A stretch of 64,000 nt of DNA, taken from Sipunculus nudus (taxonomy: Eukaryota; Annelida; Sipuncula; Golfingiida; Sipunculidae). The translations under genes and the position numbers were made by a program. The notes beneath the pieces were generated by a model that made no database searches, was not told the DNA's origin, and saw only the letters and a program-made list of their open reading frames with translations. The stretch's first letter is position 1. Each line of letters opens with the position of its first letter. Location: the NCBI GenBank assembly GCA_026874595.1, contig CM049307.1, forward strand, positions 63,144,370 to 63,208,369, read 5' to 3'. Shown one piece after another: positions 1 through 11,787 of this stretch.

Positions 1-2030
1 TTATATCATTGGTGACACCAGATTATAAAGCAAAGCTTTAATTTTTTTTGGCAATTAAATTGTATTTTTATGTTATAGAAAAAAAGATGTTAGGCCACAA
101 GGATGACATGTGCAGAAAGCACTGAATTAATCTCCTTCCATTTTTGTCCTAGTTCAGAAAGTGACCAAGGAACCTTGACCAGCAACCTTTATTTTCACAA
201 GTCCACCAGTTCATTCAGTATTGAATATCTGCCAAGATTTTTTATTGTTTGATCTATTATTGAAGATGTTTTTTTTTTTTGTTGTGGTGTTTTTATGGTA
301 TACAAGTATTAGTTCTCCTTGCATTGAGCTCTGATGCATATACAGTACATGAGGTCTTATTGTGCCATATTTTGGTTTTGTGTACTATGATCTATAGGGT
401 TTGATTTTTGCTGAACTTTGTGTATTTATGGTGCAGAATGTGGGATCTAACCTTAGTATTCTGATATGTTAACAAGGTGTTGTCCTTTCCATATTTCAGT
501 GTTTGTGTATATTTATGGTATGAAAAGATATGGTTTTGGTGTATTAATGGCATTGATGAATATATTTTGATCATGTATCCTCCTTGTATACTCTTGGTAT
601 ATAAGATGATTTTCAGCCCAGATGATTCTGTCTATTTGTAGTATCTATGTTATACAAATGTGTTGTCATCCATATTTAGTGATATTTTATGATGTGCATG
701 ATCTGGTTTTGTTTTGGAGTATTTCTAGTATCTGTACACAAGGTTTGGAATGATCAATAAAATGAATTCCTGAAGGATATAGGCACAGACTGTAAGGGTG
801 TCCATTGTTTTACCACAAATTTGGTATATGGGAAACACGTTGTTCTCCCCTAGAAATAAAACAGTATTAGCCAAGAATTCTTTCTGCAGCCATTCCTTTT
901 TGTTTATACACAGTAGTGATAAACATGCATCAGGCGTGATCAGTGGTGTGAAAGAAACATAAACATAGCATCCTGCACACAGTAAAAATCAATTTGTGAT
1001 TCAAATCAATTTGTGATTCATGATAGGTACATCTTTCTTGGTTGCGAGTTTTTCACTCATGCATATAGTATCATACCTTTGGCCATTTGGTCTTATTATA
1101 GTTAACAGACACACTAGGTACTTTAGTTCTAAACTTGCATGAAGTTTAGGTGGATTACCAGATATTTGCCTTTTCCTCTGTAAATAGCTTTAACTGCTGC
1201 TGAATAATGCTTACAATAATGCATGGCTCTGGCATGATCTGTCCATATGGTTTATGTGTAATCTTTAATATCTCATGTATGGGATCTGGGTCTCAGGTTT
1301 TTAGCTTTAATTTTATGATTCCATTATGTTTGTATATATGCAGCTTTGTATATCTACTTCACTTTTGAATAGCTGTATTTTGATGATATTGTGTATATTA
1401 ATATTACTAAGGGTTTAGTACTAGATACCACATATCTTAACATTAGAACTATAACACAGTTAATATAGAATCTAATAATTGTTAGACAGCTAGAGGCACC
1501 ATAGGTTAGAGTTATCATTTATGTGTCACTGTAACTACCCATTAATATTGTGCATCAGTATTGTGATATGTGTAGTTATCTTTGGTAAAGTGGAATTATA
1601 GAATAAAGGATAATGTAGGAATTATTTCTGCTAAATGCGTACACACTTTGATGGTTTATATATAAGATACTTTGACCATAGTAATTAATAGAAGGAAAGT
1701 TTTCAGTCCTATATGTTTGTTCTCTTAAAATTAGCTTTTTGATTCTACATGTGTACTCCAATATATATTTACCGGTAGTTTATCCCCCCCCCCCTCCCCC
1801 CCCCCCATTCCACAGCCCGCTTCACTGGCATACTTTCTCCATATGATGTTGAATTTGAAATTCGAATAACAGCTTATTCTCAAAATTGGATCTTATAATT
1901 AAGGCAGGGTATAAAATCATAGGCAGAGAAAGAAAGTTTTAAGTAAATACAGGGAATTACAATTAAAGGCTACACCACTTGCTAAAAAATACCTTAGTTT
2001 TAGTGACATGTTAAATATTGTATGTTTGTT
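1..2030. other. Intron of the left-hand gene; no firm exon
   Basis: AT-rich sequence upstream of the 2393 acceptor, with no recognisable coding exon. An acceptor-like pyrimidine tract ending in CCTAG at about 138-152 is followed by about 32 open codons to a stop near 250, and an AATAAA lies at 756-761, so an alternative terminal exon is conceivable but unsupported by similarity. A 17-bp unit is duplicated in tandem near 990-1020, and there is a C-rich run at about 1787-1806. Otherwise I see nothing here. Confidence 0.4.
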
Positions 2031-2392
2031 AAAATGTACATTTAACATTTGTCACATAATACCCTTTACATGTTACATGTAACATGTACACTATGACAGT
2101 ACTTTATACATTAAATTTTACCTGTAACACTTTACATATTATATTTTTATACCTGTTACAATTTACATGTTACATTTTATGTAACATTTTATATGACACA
2201 CTTTATCTGTTACATTTTACATATAACATGTTATACATTACATGTTACACATGACCCATTACATTTTGCATGTTAACTTTACAAATTGTATTTTACCTGT
2301 TACACTTTTCATGTTACACTTTACCTGACTCATTTTTTGTTACACTTTACACTGTACCTGTTACATTTTACCTATTACACTCTTCCTGACAG
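2031..2392. repeat. Degenerate TTACA/TTTTACATG minisatellite abutting a splice acceptor
   Basis: About 360 bp built from imperfect 9-11-bp units of the type TTACATTTTACATG and TTACACTTTACCTG. The array runs up to the acceptor at 2391-2392. It therefore supplies the T/C-rich tract, and probably the branch region, of the downstream coding exon. Confidence 0.75.
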
Positions 2393-2704
2393 CTATGATT
2401 ACAACCAGCAGAACCAGGGCCGGGACAGAGGTGTGAGGAACCAGGGGTACGCTCAGGAGGGCCGCAGGGCACCGGACCCACATCACATGAGTCCTCCGCG
2501 ATACGACAGCGGGGGCTACATGAACCAGCCAAGCAGAAGCCATCTCCATGACAACACAAGGGATCCTGGGTACAGAGATGGACATAGAGGTCCCATGAAT
2601 GGCGGGCCTCATTCTTACGCTGATTATAACGGGGGTGGCACTGGTGCCTATTTTAGTAGCGCTGGTTACCATGACGGCACCAGCTACCCCCCTCATTATT
2701 ACAA
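2393..2704 (+). CDS. Penultimate coding exon of an unrecognised gene (Tyr/Gly/Arg/Pro-rich C-terminal tail)
   Basis: The exon begins after CTCTTCCTGACAG and ends at a strong donor, ACAA|GTAAGA. Its first base completes a codon, then 103 codons run open. The peptide is low-complexity and rich in Y, G, R, H, P and N (for example YDYNQQNQGRDRGVRNQGYA near the start and GTSYPPHYY at the end), with no hydrophobic segment. GC content is clearly higher than the flanks and the frame stays open over more than 300 bp of otherwise stop-rich DNA, so it is very probably coding. It looks like the disordered tail of a scaffold, channel-auxiliary or RNA-binding protein. I cannot name the gene. If the donor is not used, the frame reads one Lys and then stops in a TAA formed by the donor itself. 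Confidence 0.75.
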
Positions 2705-2764
2705 GTAAGATGCAGTGTCTTCCATACCCTGCCTGGTAGGTTGCTTGTACTAATTTTCCTTTCA

Positions 2765-2770
2765 AATAAA
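2765..2770 (+). promoter_or_regulatory. Candidate intronic polyadenylation signal AATAAA
   Basis: AATAAA lies 57 bp after the in-frame stop created by reading through the 2704 donor. It is followed directly by a GT-rich stretch (TTGCTTTGTCATTGTTTG), the expected downstream element. It could produce a short isoform ending in the retained intron. Confidence 0.4.
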
Positions 2771-5643
2771 TTGCTTTGTCATTGTTTGTAATGTATATAC
2801 ACGTTCACATATCCAGGTATATATACAGCTGAACTCTCACATTCAGAACTGTTATTAAGCATTATATAAAAACTTGCGCATTACCTGTTCTTGCTTTGGG
2901 TAAGGTCAAAGGGACTTCTGCCAGGTTTGTGCAGGACTGGTTTTTCATGGGATGAGTTGACACGGGCCGCGTTTAATGGTGTAGTTTCTGATAGAAGGTG
3001 CTGTGGCAGAGCCATCACAAAACTAGAGTGCTACCACCATTAGTTATAATATAGATGTAACACAAATTGGTTTCAAATTTTTGGTTGTTTGCCAATATCT
3101 GTGTAGTAGTGGTAGGATTTAGTATTAAAATCACATTTGGTGATTGAAAGATAATATATGACTGATGATAGATTATTAATTGATTATTTTATATACCATC
3201 TACATTATAGTGAAATATATAGAATGTATAGAATTATACCTAACAAAGTGCTGAGTAAATTCAGTCTTAACTTGTATATCACGCTGAACAGTCAAGGTAA
3301 TGGCCAGATTGTTGACACGTTCGTTGAACATGGTTAAATTTTAATGCTGGTCGCTGTTTTGTGCCCCGTGTTTCTTATTTTTCTGAGATAATATAATTAT
3401 TTTATCAGGATAATATGACTTCTTTGGATATGCATACATAATCATTTGTAATCGATTCAGCAAAAATGCAATCAGTTTAATCGATATTGAAAGAAAACGA
3501 CCAATCATTAATATGACTGATTAATTGCCACACCTCTACTTTATACACATAACGTACAGAAACATACAAAGGTAAAAAAGTGATCATATTGTACAGACAT
3601 AACAGAAAATGTGTGATAAAATTTCTGACTTAAGAATGCAGTAATAAAAAGAAGTTCAGCTGTGTATGTCCTGACTTGCTATAAACATTCGCCTGTTCCT
3701 GCACGTGTTTTCCCTATAGAAGACCTGCTTAGAGAAATGTATTGAATTAATAGACAGTTCACCTTGTGGGGAACAGAGGGTATGCTGGTCATCTTAACAT
3801 AAATCTTGTAGGGCAAATCAATACACAGTACCAATTGGCTGATGTAACAAATGAACAAAATGGATAAGATTTGACAATTTCAGAAATTCATGGGTTGAAA
3901 TGTACTGTTTTTGTTGTCCCAGGAAGTGTGACATAGGAAATTTGAATACTTCCTTCAGAGTGCAACCACGAAACGAAACATCTAGGGCCGCCTTCCTGCA
4001 GTCTTACAGGAAATATAAACAGCTTATGCCCTTACTTTCCAGAGTATATTTTCCAAAATGCAATGTAAATCCTTTCCATTTCAATCATATTTGAGAGCTG
4101 ATTAGAAAGCTTTAATCTTTGAAAAAAGAAAAATTCAACTAGAAATCTACATTATAAGGAATTAAAGTCTTCCCCATGTAGGGGGGGGGGGGCTATTGTG
4201 GGATGCTCGTAAAACTGTGTTTACATTCACTTATTTGGCCCATATCCCCAGGTTCATTCTTGTGTAAGTGACTATACATTTGTGAATATCCCTTGATGAT
4301 GTTCCTGAGTCCGGATCATGTGCCCGATCCACACAAAAATCTTATGGAATTTCATTGGCAAATTCCTTAATTGCCCTGAACATTTCATGAGATCACATTC
4401 ATGATTTCATAGGTTATGTTGTGAACAAACAAAGACACACACAAATGTACACAAATACAAATGGGGATGAGGGCATATACTCCTGACAGGCGCATTAAGA
4501 AACAATCTTGTTTATCATACACATGCACTGCCATACTAAAAAATTGTACAGACTAAAGATTGAGGAAAAGTTAAAGTTATTTTTCAGAATTTTGGCATCA
4601 GAAAATCCACATCTTTTACCATTTACTAAAGAACAAACCTATAAATTTAATACAATTTAACATTGCATGTACACAAGCCTTGTGTCATTAGGTGATGTCA
4701 TATGTCAATAACATGTGTGACATGAAGTAAATTATGAGGGCTAGACAAGAAGTCTGATCAGTCACAATGATGTTATCAGCAAATCTGGTGTAGCTTAAAA
4801 TAAATGTCCCCTGGAAGTATTACCCTTCATATCATAGTAATCACCACAAGTATTTGGTTTATCCAAGCATTTGAAAATAAAGGTTGTAAGGCAAGATAGA
4901 TCAGAGTTTTGATAAACCTGCATTCAAAACACATATATGACTTCAACAAAGAATTTTTTTTTTCGACTTGTTCACTTTGTGACAAAAGTTGTGCCGCTTT
5001 ATTCACTGTCACATGTGTGTGCTATGATGTTTATTTCACGTTATAGCAGTGTCTCAGAAGTACAGATGGGTTCTACAGGATTAACGCTTAATTTTGTTTA
5101 ACATTGTCGCGAAAAGGCACATAGATAATTTAAAACTATTGACATGATGGTTTCTGGTGTCAGTATTTTTAAATGTTTTTACAGAAGAATATCCATCCAA
5201 GGAATCTTTTTTTTTTCTTTGAAAACTTGGCATAATTGTGTACCTCAGAAAGTTTTTAACATTATTTGAGTACCACATCGTAAAGAAGTTTGGCATTTTT
5301 GAGTAACTCTTAGTAAAGTTCTTGTATAATTTAAGTAATACAGTCCAGATGAGTAATGAAATTGATGAAATGTTTTGTTTTTATATGGCTTTTATAATAT
5401 ACAATACTTGATTATGTATTAATGTGATGTTACTTAAACACACTTCAATTTTTCACTAAATATGGTATATTCTGCTTACAAAAATACAAATCTTTAAAAT
5501 AGGGTGTCTTGCTTAACAAACTTTAAATATTGTTTCCTTGGACATTCAGATTAATAGGTTCTTCAGTTATTATGATAATGAAAGTCTTGAAAATTACTTT
5601 TTCATAAATGGACTTGATTGAATGAATTTTATTATTATTTCAG
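2771..5643 (+). other. Last intron of the left-hand gene
   Basis: Starts at the 2705 GT and ends with TTATTATTATTTCAG at 5641-5643. The sequence is AT-rich with no coding similarity that I can see. A poly-G run lies near 4182-4192. No identifiable mobile element. Confidence 0.55.
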
Positions 5644-5665
5644 CAATCGATATCGTCTGTTTTAA
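5644..5665 (+). CDS. Candidate last coding exon of the left-hand gene (C-terminus ...NNRYRLF)
   Basis: The acceptor ATTATTTCAG precedes CAATCGATATCGTCTGTTTTAA. Joined in phase to the 2704 donor (AA + C), it reads N-N-R-Y-R-L-F-stop, extending the tail to ...PHYYNNRYRLF. A short basic-aromatic end is a plausible terminal exon. The support is phase compatibility and splice-site quality only; the coding part is too short for homology. Confidence 0.5.
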
Positions 5666-8600
5666 GTGGATCCAAATAGCCTGACCCAAAGTTTCTCACA
5701 CCATCTGGTTGCCCAAAGAAGCAATGTTGTCCTCATCATCCACAGATGACAGTGCCTATTTAACATAATGAATATTCATCTCCTGCAAAAAAAATTATCA
5801 ATCATATGCATGAAGAGCTTATAATGTATTAGACTTTGTGTTCATGTTCTTGTCTCAGAAAATCAAGCTTACCATTAGGTGTATGTGATCTGAACCATAG
5901 GTGATTTATTTGTTGAAGAGAACACTGTCTTCAGTACACCTTAATTAACAGAGAACCTGTAGGGAATTTGAAACTCAGGCCACTGGCCAAACAATAAAGG
6001 GAATTTGAAACTCAATTCACTGGCCAAAATAAGTTTAAAACGAGTGTGAAATAACTTAAAATCTTATCTGAAAATGTAATATTTCAAATTAGTGAACCAT
6101 AAAGATAGCTTCGTTATAGGTCTGTTGTATATGTAAAACCTGAACACACGGCTGGTGCTTAGTTTGATTCAATCTTTGATACAGAATATTCCATGTTTCC
6201 TTATACAGCCATGGTTCTTTTATAGTATCTCTTGCCAAATGGTTGTTGATTTTGGTGCATAGATCTCATATCACTTATACTGAGTAAAACCTCAAAATAT
6301 GATCACCAACAGGACAATGATAGAGTGGTTGTTATTTTGAGGTGGTCTTTTAACTGAAGTGGTTGTAAGGCAAGGTTTTACTTTATATCAGTATGATGCA
6401 GGTTGCCTGGCAGCTGACTCTCTGTTTAACTGACAATGAGAATTGACACTAAAATACTGATATGAAAAACACAGGTAGTTACAAATGCATCCCTTCACTC
6501 ATCTGTGGGTGTACAGAACCAGGGAAAAGAAGCTGCAGTAGCTTAATTACACTCATGAGTGAAGTGATGCATTTATAATCGTGTCACCAGCAGTTCAATC
6601 TGCGTTTTTGTGGTTTGAACTTCGGGTTTCATTTCTTCAAATTATAAAATTAGTATTGTCCTTTCTTTCACAGAAAACTGGTTTTAGATGTTACACCAGA
6701 GATGTTATACCTATGTTATACCGATAACAGATATTTCTGTTAAAGAAATTGTTAAATGGGGAATGATATTGTTATTTAGTATAAAAACCTTCAGGTAATA
6801 TAAAAACCTCCACTTTTGTAAGGTGTTTATTCCTGAATATGAGTAGTAAACAAAGTGTTAATTGTATGTTCAATTATAAGTATACATGCTTTGCAAAGAA
6901 AAAACAAGCTGCTTAGCAAAGAGAAAGCAATATTTTAGCTGATATATTGTAGGGCTGGAAAAATTAGAAAAATATTCCTTCTGGGAAATTTTAATGAACA
7001 ATTGTGAATTTGATGGTTGTTCTAGGAATAGTTATACTATAATTATTAGCATATTGATTGTATTTATATCACAGACATGTGCCATGAGGCTCGTGTGTGA
7101 TCTTGTATGAGATCACTTTATAACATATATCATCAGCGTGCCTGTATGTATGACTGTATGACACTTATAAGGTGTGTATAGGTGGATATATGTTTGATTG
7201 TATTTTACTCATGAAGAAAGAGTGTGTTTGAAAGAGGGGAATAAATGTTATGCACCAGTAATATGCCTGCATGTTACCCAAGACAAAGCAGGATTTGAAA
7301 TTGTGATGATATTTACTTATAGTGAAATAAGGAGCCTCAATATCATGAGCTGAAACCTGTGATCGGTAAAGGTTTTCAATATTAAGATAATTAACACTTC
7401 ATGTGTCTTTTCATCAGGTTGGGTGTTTTTTAGTATCTTTTTATCATGTCAAATATAAAGAATTCTATGAAACTTGGGATTTTCCTTGCACTTGTTCATT
7501 TGTTCTTTATTTTGTTTTGGTTATATTTAATTTATCCAGGAATGCATTATGTTTAATAAGGCTTAAACTGAGCATGGTTTTTGTCAGGTATGTAATTCAC
7601 AACATAATAAATTAATGCACAAATTATTTACACAGAGGCTCCTTGCAATTTCAATAAGATAAAAAAAAGGATCCCTGACTGACCCGGTTTATTTGAGGTC
7701 ATGGCAGGCAGGCAAACTTCATATGCAAAATCGTGCAGAATTTGTGCACAGAAAGGTCCTTACAAAAACTAGTTCTAACTGGTTTATTTAGTCAGATTGA
7801 ACCAACCATTTCTCCCACTAGATGAAGCAAGCCTGATTTATGATACGCAAATTGTTGCCATAGCTACACTACAGTCATGAATTCACCAGTATATTTGATA
7901 GATCACACATTCTTTTTGTCATATGCTTTATGCGATGCTCAGCAAATTTTCATCAGTCATTTATGACTACATAATCTTCATACGGCGGTCCTTACTACAC
8001 GGAGGACTTGATATTAATATCTTGGTTGTGTTCCACATTCCATTTGCTAACCCACCTTCCAATGCATGACGTCTCCAGAATTTTAAGGTATTTACCAGTG
8101 TTTTATGTAGAAGCTTCTAAATTTGGTATTTGGTATATTTTAGCACTTTAAACCAGAAACTGCCAAATGTGTGTATCTTTTAATATTGTTAAAAGTATTA
8201 CAAGTATTACAATTTTGTGATTCTTTATGAGATGATTCTGTAAGCAAACAACAGGCTTTCAATTAATGTCTTAGATATGATTGGTATCATGAGAGGAAGC
8301 AATGTTTTAGAAGTTATTTAACACAGTATCAGAAAAACATGTTTTCATGAAGAAAGATGGTTATTGGTAACTGTGCATTACATAGTGTATCAATGGATCA
8401 CTTTACCTGTAATTTCTGTTATGTATGCCAGTTGTATACTGTAGTCGGCTTTATTCTCAAGGGTTTCAAAATTGCAATAATCATGGAAGGAAAATTATCA
8501 TGAAAGTAAAACTTAATAATAAGACACCTTGTCCACAAAGAGGATCTGTCACTTACACTATTGCCTGGTACAGCTGTTGGGTAAAGTATATAATCCATGC

Positions 8601-11235
8601 ATGCCTGTATAGTGTCACAAGTTGTAAGGCATGAGGTTGATATTATAAATTATATCTTTTATATTATGTGCCCTTCATGAACCATAATTTCTGTACTAAC
8701 TATAGATTTAAGCACTATATTTGGGCAGTCTGTTGAAAGATCTCTAAATTATGTGCAATGTTGAATAAAAATCAATGAGCTGCTTTATTTTTTTACCACA
8801 AGAAAGGAAACAGTAGATCTGTCATGTGCAATTCTTTTTAAGGAGAATATTTGACCTTTCAAAGGAGGGCACAACCTTAAGGGTATACAGGGATAATTTT
8901 ATATGAAAGTGTATATTTTTAAGCATAATGAGTTACAAACATGTTATTCTACTGAAATGATGATGTCCCAGTTTGTATTACAAATGATACTGTAAAATTC
9001 AACATATTTATGAGGTCAATTGTGGCTTATATACTTTGGATAAGAATGCATATACATCATGCAAATGTGATCAGAAATAATCGTTATTCCAGATAGAAAA
9101 GGTATAGTTGTATGGTGATGCAGCTCCTTATCATAAAAGGCTACATCCCTGTTTACATTACTTTATCTGGTAATTGAATTTGATGCCAAAATGTGTATTA
9201 AATTGTAACTTGTAATACCAAATGTATCAGAAGAGAAATTTTATTATTTCATTTGCAATCAAATGTAATCAGGCTACATTTATATTTTCAACAATATTAA
9301 CTGCCATATTACCAGCCCTAATAAATCCACCATTAATATTGTACTTTTATCTCATTGAGACTACAATAGTATATGTGCAAGTTCTTATGGTCAATGTTGA
9401 TGGAAGTATTTTCAGTTTTAATATGCATGTAAATGATTGACTCATTGACATACACTATTCAAGACCATCTGATATTAAAAAAAAATGTTTTAATAATGTA
9501 ATTTTGTAAAAATATATGATATTTTGATGTACTTTACTCATGTTGATAGATTCACATAAGGATTTTTATGATGTATAAAAATTATTTCTTTTTAATTGGA
9601 GGCTAAATATCCCTTAAATTCTCAACTTTCTGGAATCCTGTGAATATACAATGTATGAATATGTCACTTTAGAAACTTTTAGCAAGTTTTTATTGGACAA
9701 TAACAAAGAACATAGCATTTTTGGCAGGGTTTTAATTACTTAGGATTAATTAATGTGGGACACAGCAGTTAGTAATCACAAATTAGACACAGGTCTTGAA
9801 TTAAGAAATTCATATTTTATGACTATGGTCAATATTTCTTAAGTACAGACAAGTGTAACCATAGGCTTGGGTATTTAAATGGATCTGGAAATTATGTAAT
9901 ATGTCAGCACCTCACCAATGCTAGGGATGTTAGCATATACAGCTAACATGCACAGCATTTTAAACATTGAGAGATCTAATTCTAAATGGTAGCTGTACCA
10001 AAAATGAACTCTGGAGTAAATTTATAGACTGAATCAGGTGTAGAGTTGTTTAGTTGTTACTTTATGGAAGTTATAAATGACAAAAAAACTAAATCTTTAT
10101 GATATAATTAGATATATCATTCCTATTATACTATTAAACAAGTACAAAATATTAGATCAAGGGACATTAGGAAATTTGTTTAGGGATAATGGGTTGCAAT
10201 TGAAACAACAAGTTGCAAGTGAAACAGTTGGTTGCAATTGATAATTTGTACAGAGGCAGTATTAAATGTTTGTACAATTTTTTTTACCAGAAGCTCAAAT
10301 TTTCTATTCTATCTGCATACCTGATATTTTCATGTCTGTGAAATGGAACACTGTTATATGCAATCCTGTAAACACTGTATATATGTATTTTATATCACTG
10401 TATTACAATTGTAATTGAATATTTGTGATTTGCAGTAAAAACTGTTTTACCACCAAACTTTGTTCGTTATTACTTGAGAATTTTGCAACTGGATACACAC
10501 TAGGAAAAATATACATGGCACACAAGAAAATTTTCCTTTGTTTGATTCTGGCAAAATCTGTTTGTTCATCAGTGTACACATATACATGTCATATTTAAAT
10601 GTCAAAGCAATAGTGAACTTAAACATTTAACATATTCATAAATTAGCCCTTTATTGACAAACTAGCATGATATTTTAGCCTTACATTCACTACAGGAATT
10701 TTATAATCTGAAAGCAAGATTGAGATTAACTTCAGAAGTGATCTTGATCAATGATGAATGAGATTTCAGGACATTAAGCCACAGCTGAGAAACTGACACC
10801 ACTGTTGTAATTTGGCAGTTTAAAAATATAGGTGAAAATGTGTGGAAAAAATTAAAATACAGGTGGTGCAACCAGTTTTTGGGAACTGACAATACTAGCC
10901 ATGATCATCATTCAAGGCAAGATTCATGGCAAGTCGCGTAATAATCATTGTATCAAATATTTAATTATTCTAGAGTACCCAAATAATTACAAAATAATTA
11001 TGCCCCATAACTGAGAATAAAGGTCACGGTGATGTAATTTTAGGTTAACATGGAGATATTTCAAGGACTTCCCTAGATGTCAAATAAGAGATTTCTAGGT
11101 CTTAACGTTTACGCTTTTTGCCTTGTTAACGGACAGACCAACGGACAAAGGGTGATCACCATAGCTCAAACTTTCAGTCTGTGAAGCTATAAAAAATTGA
11201 ATACAAGTTTCAGTAAGCTCCACTCTTGAGCACTT
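5666..11235. other. Probable long 3' UTR and intergenic region, no genes seen
   Basis: No convincing coding sequence on either strand over 5.5 kb. A 47-bp unit containing GGGAATTTGAAACTCA is duplicated in tandem at about 5951-6045, with AATAAA at 5993-5998. A second AATAAA lies at about 8764. A small inverted-repeat element with AGTAAAACCT ends spans about 6283-6383. A decayed dispersed-repeat fragment (CGGACAGACCAACGGACAAA...) lies at about 11040-11185. The region separates two convergent genes. Confidence 0.5.
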
Positions 11236-11241
11236 TTTATT
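11236..11241 (-). promoter_or_regulatory. Candidate polyadenylation signal of PSMD12
   Basis: AATAAA on the minus strand, about 340 bp downstream of the PSMD12 stop codon. It implies a 3' UTR of about 350 nt. Other signals further down are possible. Confidence 0.45.
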
Positions 11242-11577
11242 TTTACATCAAAAGTTGTGATGGAGATTTGATAGTTCATTTTACTTCTTCAAATTCTCTT
11301 GCAGAATTCATATGATGTTTCTAAAACTCGCGTGCCAGGCACCATGAATACAGAAAACCATGGCCCATATACAATAACTTCAGAATTATCGAGTCTTGTT
11401 CCTCCAATGAACTCTGCATCAATGTGGCATTCAACCCACTTTTAACTGCTAAACCTGTGCGCTGACTTTCTTGTGCATTTAGTACTGCAACTACATGCAC
11501 AGTATGGTTCAGAACTTTCACACTATCAGATGTAGTCTTTCACAAGGAATGATTCACTCTATTGGGGCCAGCTGACA

Positions 11578-11787
11578 TCAATGTAGTTTGTGTACCATCT
11601 CTTCTTTAATGATCAGGTTTGTTGTTTTCTTCACTAGAGTCATGAGAGAGTTAATATTGTAAGACCAGTCATTCAGAATGTCGTTAGGATCTTTTTGGGT
11701 GCGGAAGTTAACAATCCCTGCCAGCCGATCAACTTTCGCTGTCACAGTCTTATTTACGACCAGACCAGACAAAAATTCTTCAGTTTC
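11578..11787 (-). CDS. PSMD12: PSMD12 exon 11 (residues 385-453 and stop)
   Basis: Encodes [20 protein letters not shown], then RLAGIVNF and the C-terminal helix ending EEMVHKLH, then TGA. Acceptor TTATTATTTCAG. Confidence 0.95.
   Translation of the reverse strand, partial: ETEEFLSGLVVNKTVTAKVDRLAGIVNFRTQKDPNDILNDWSYNINSLMTLVKKTTNLIIKEEMVHKLH

Noticed and set aside
2361-2765. 134-residue minus-strand ORF
   Set aside because: Antisense shadow of the plus-strand coding exon at 2393-2704, which has matching splice sites.
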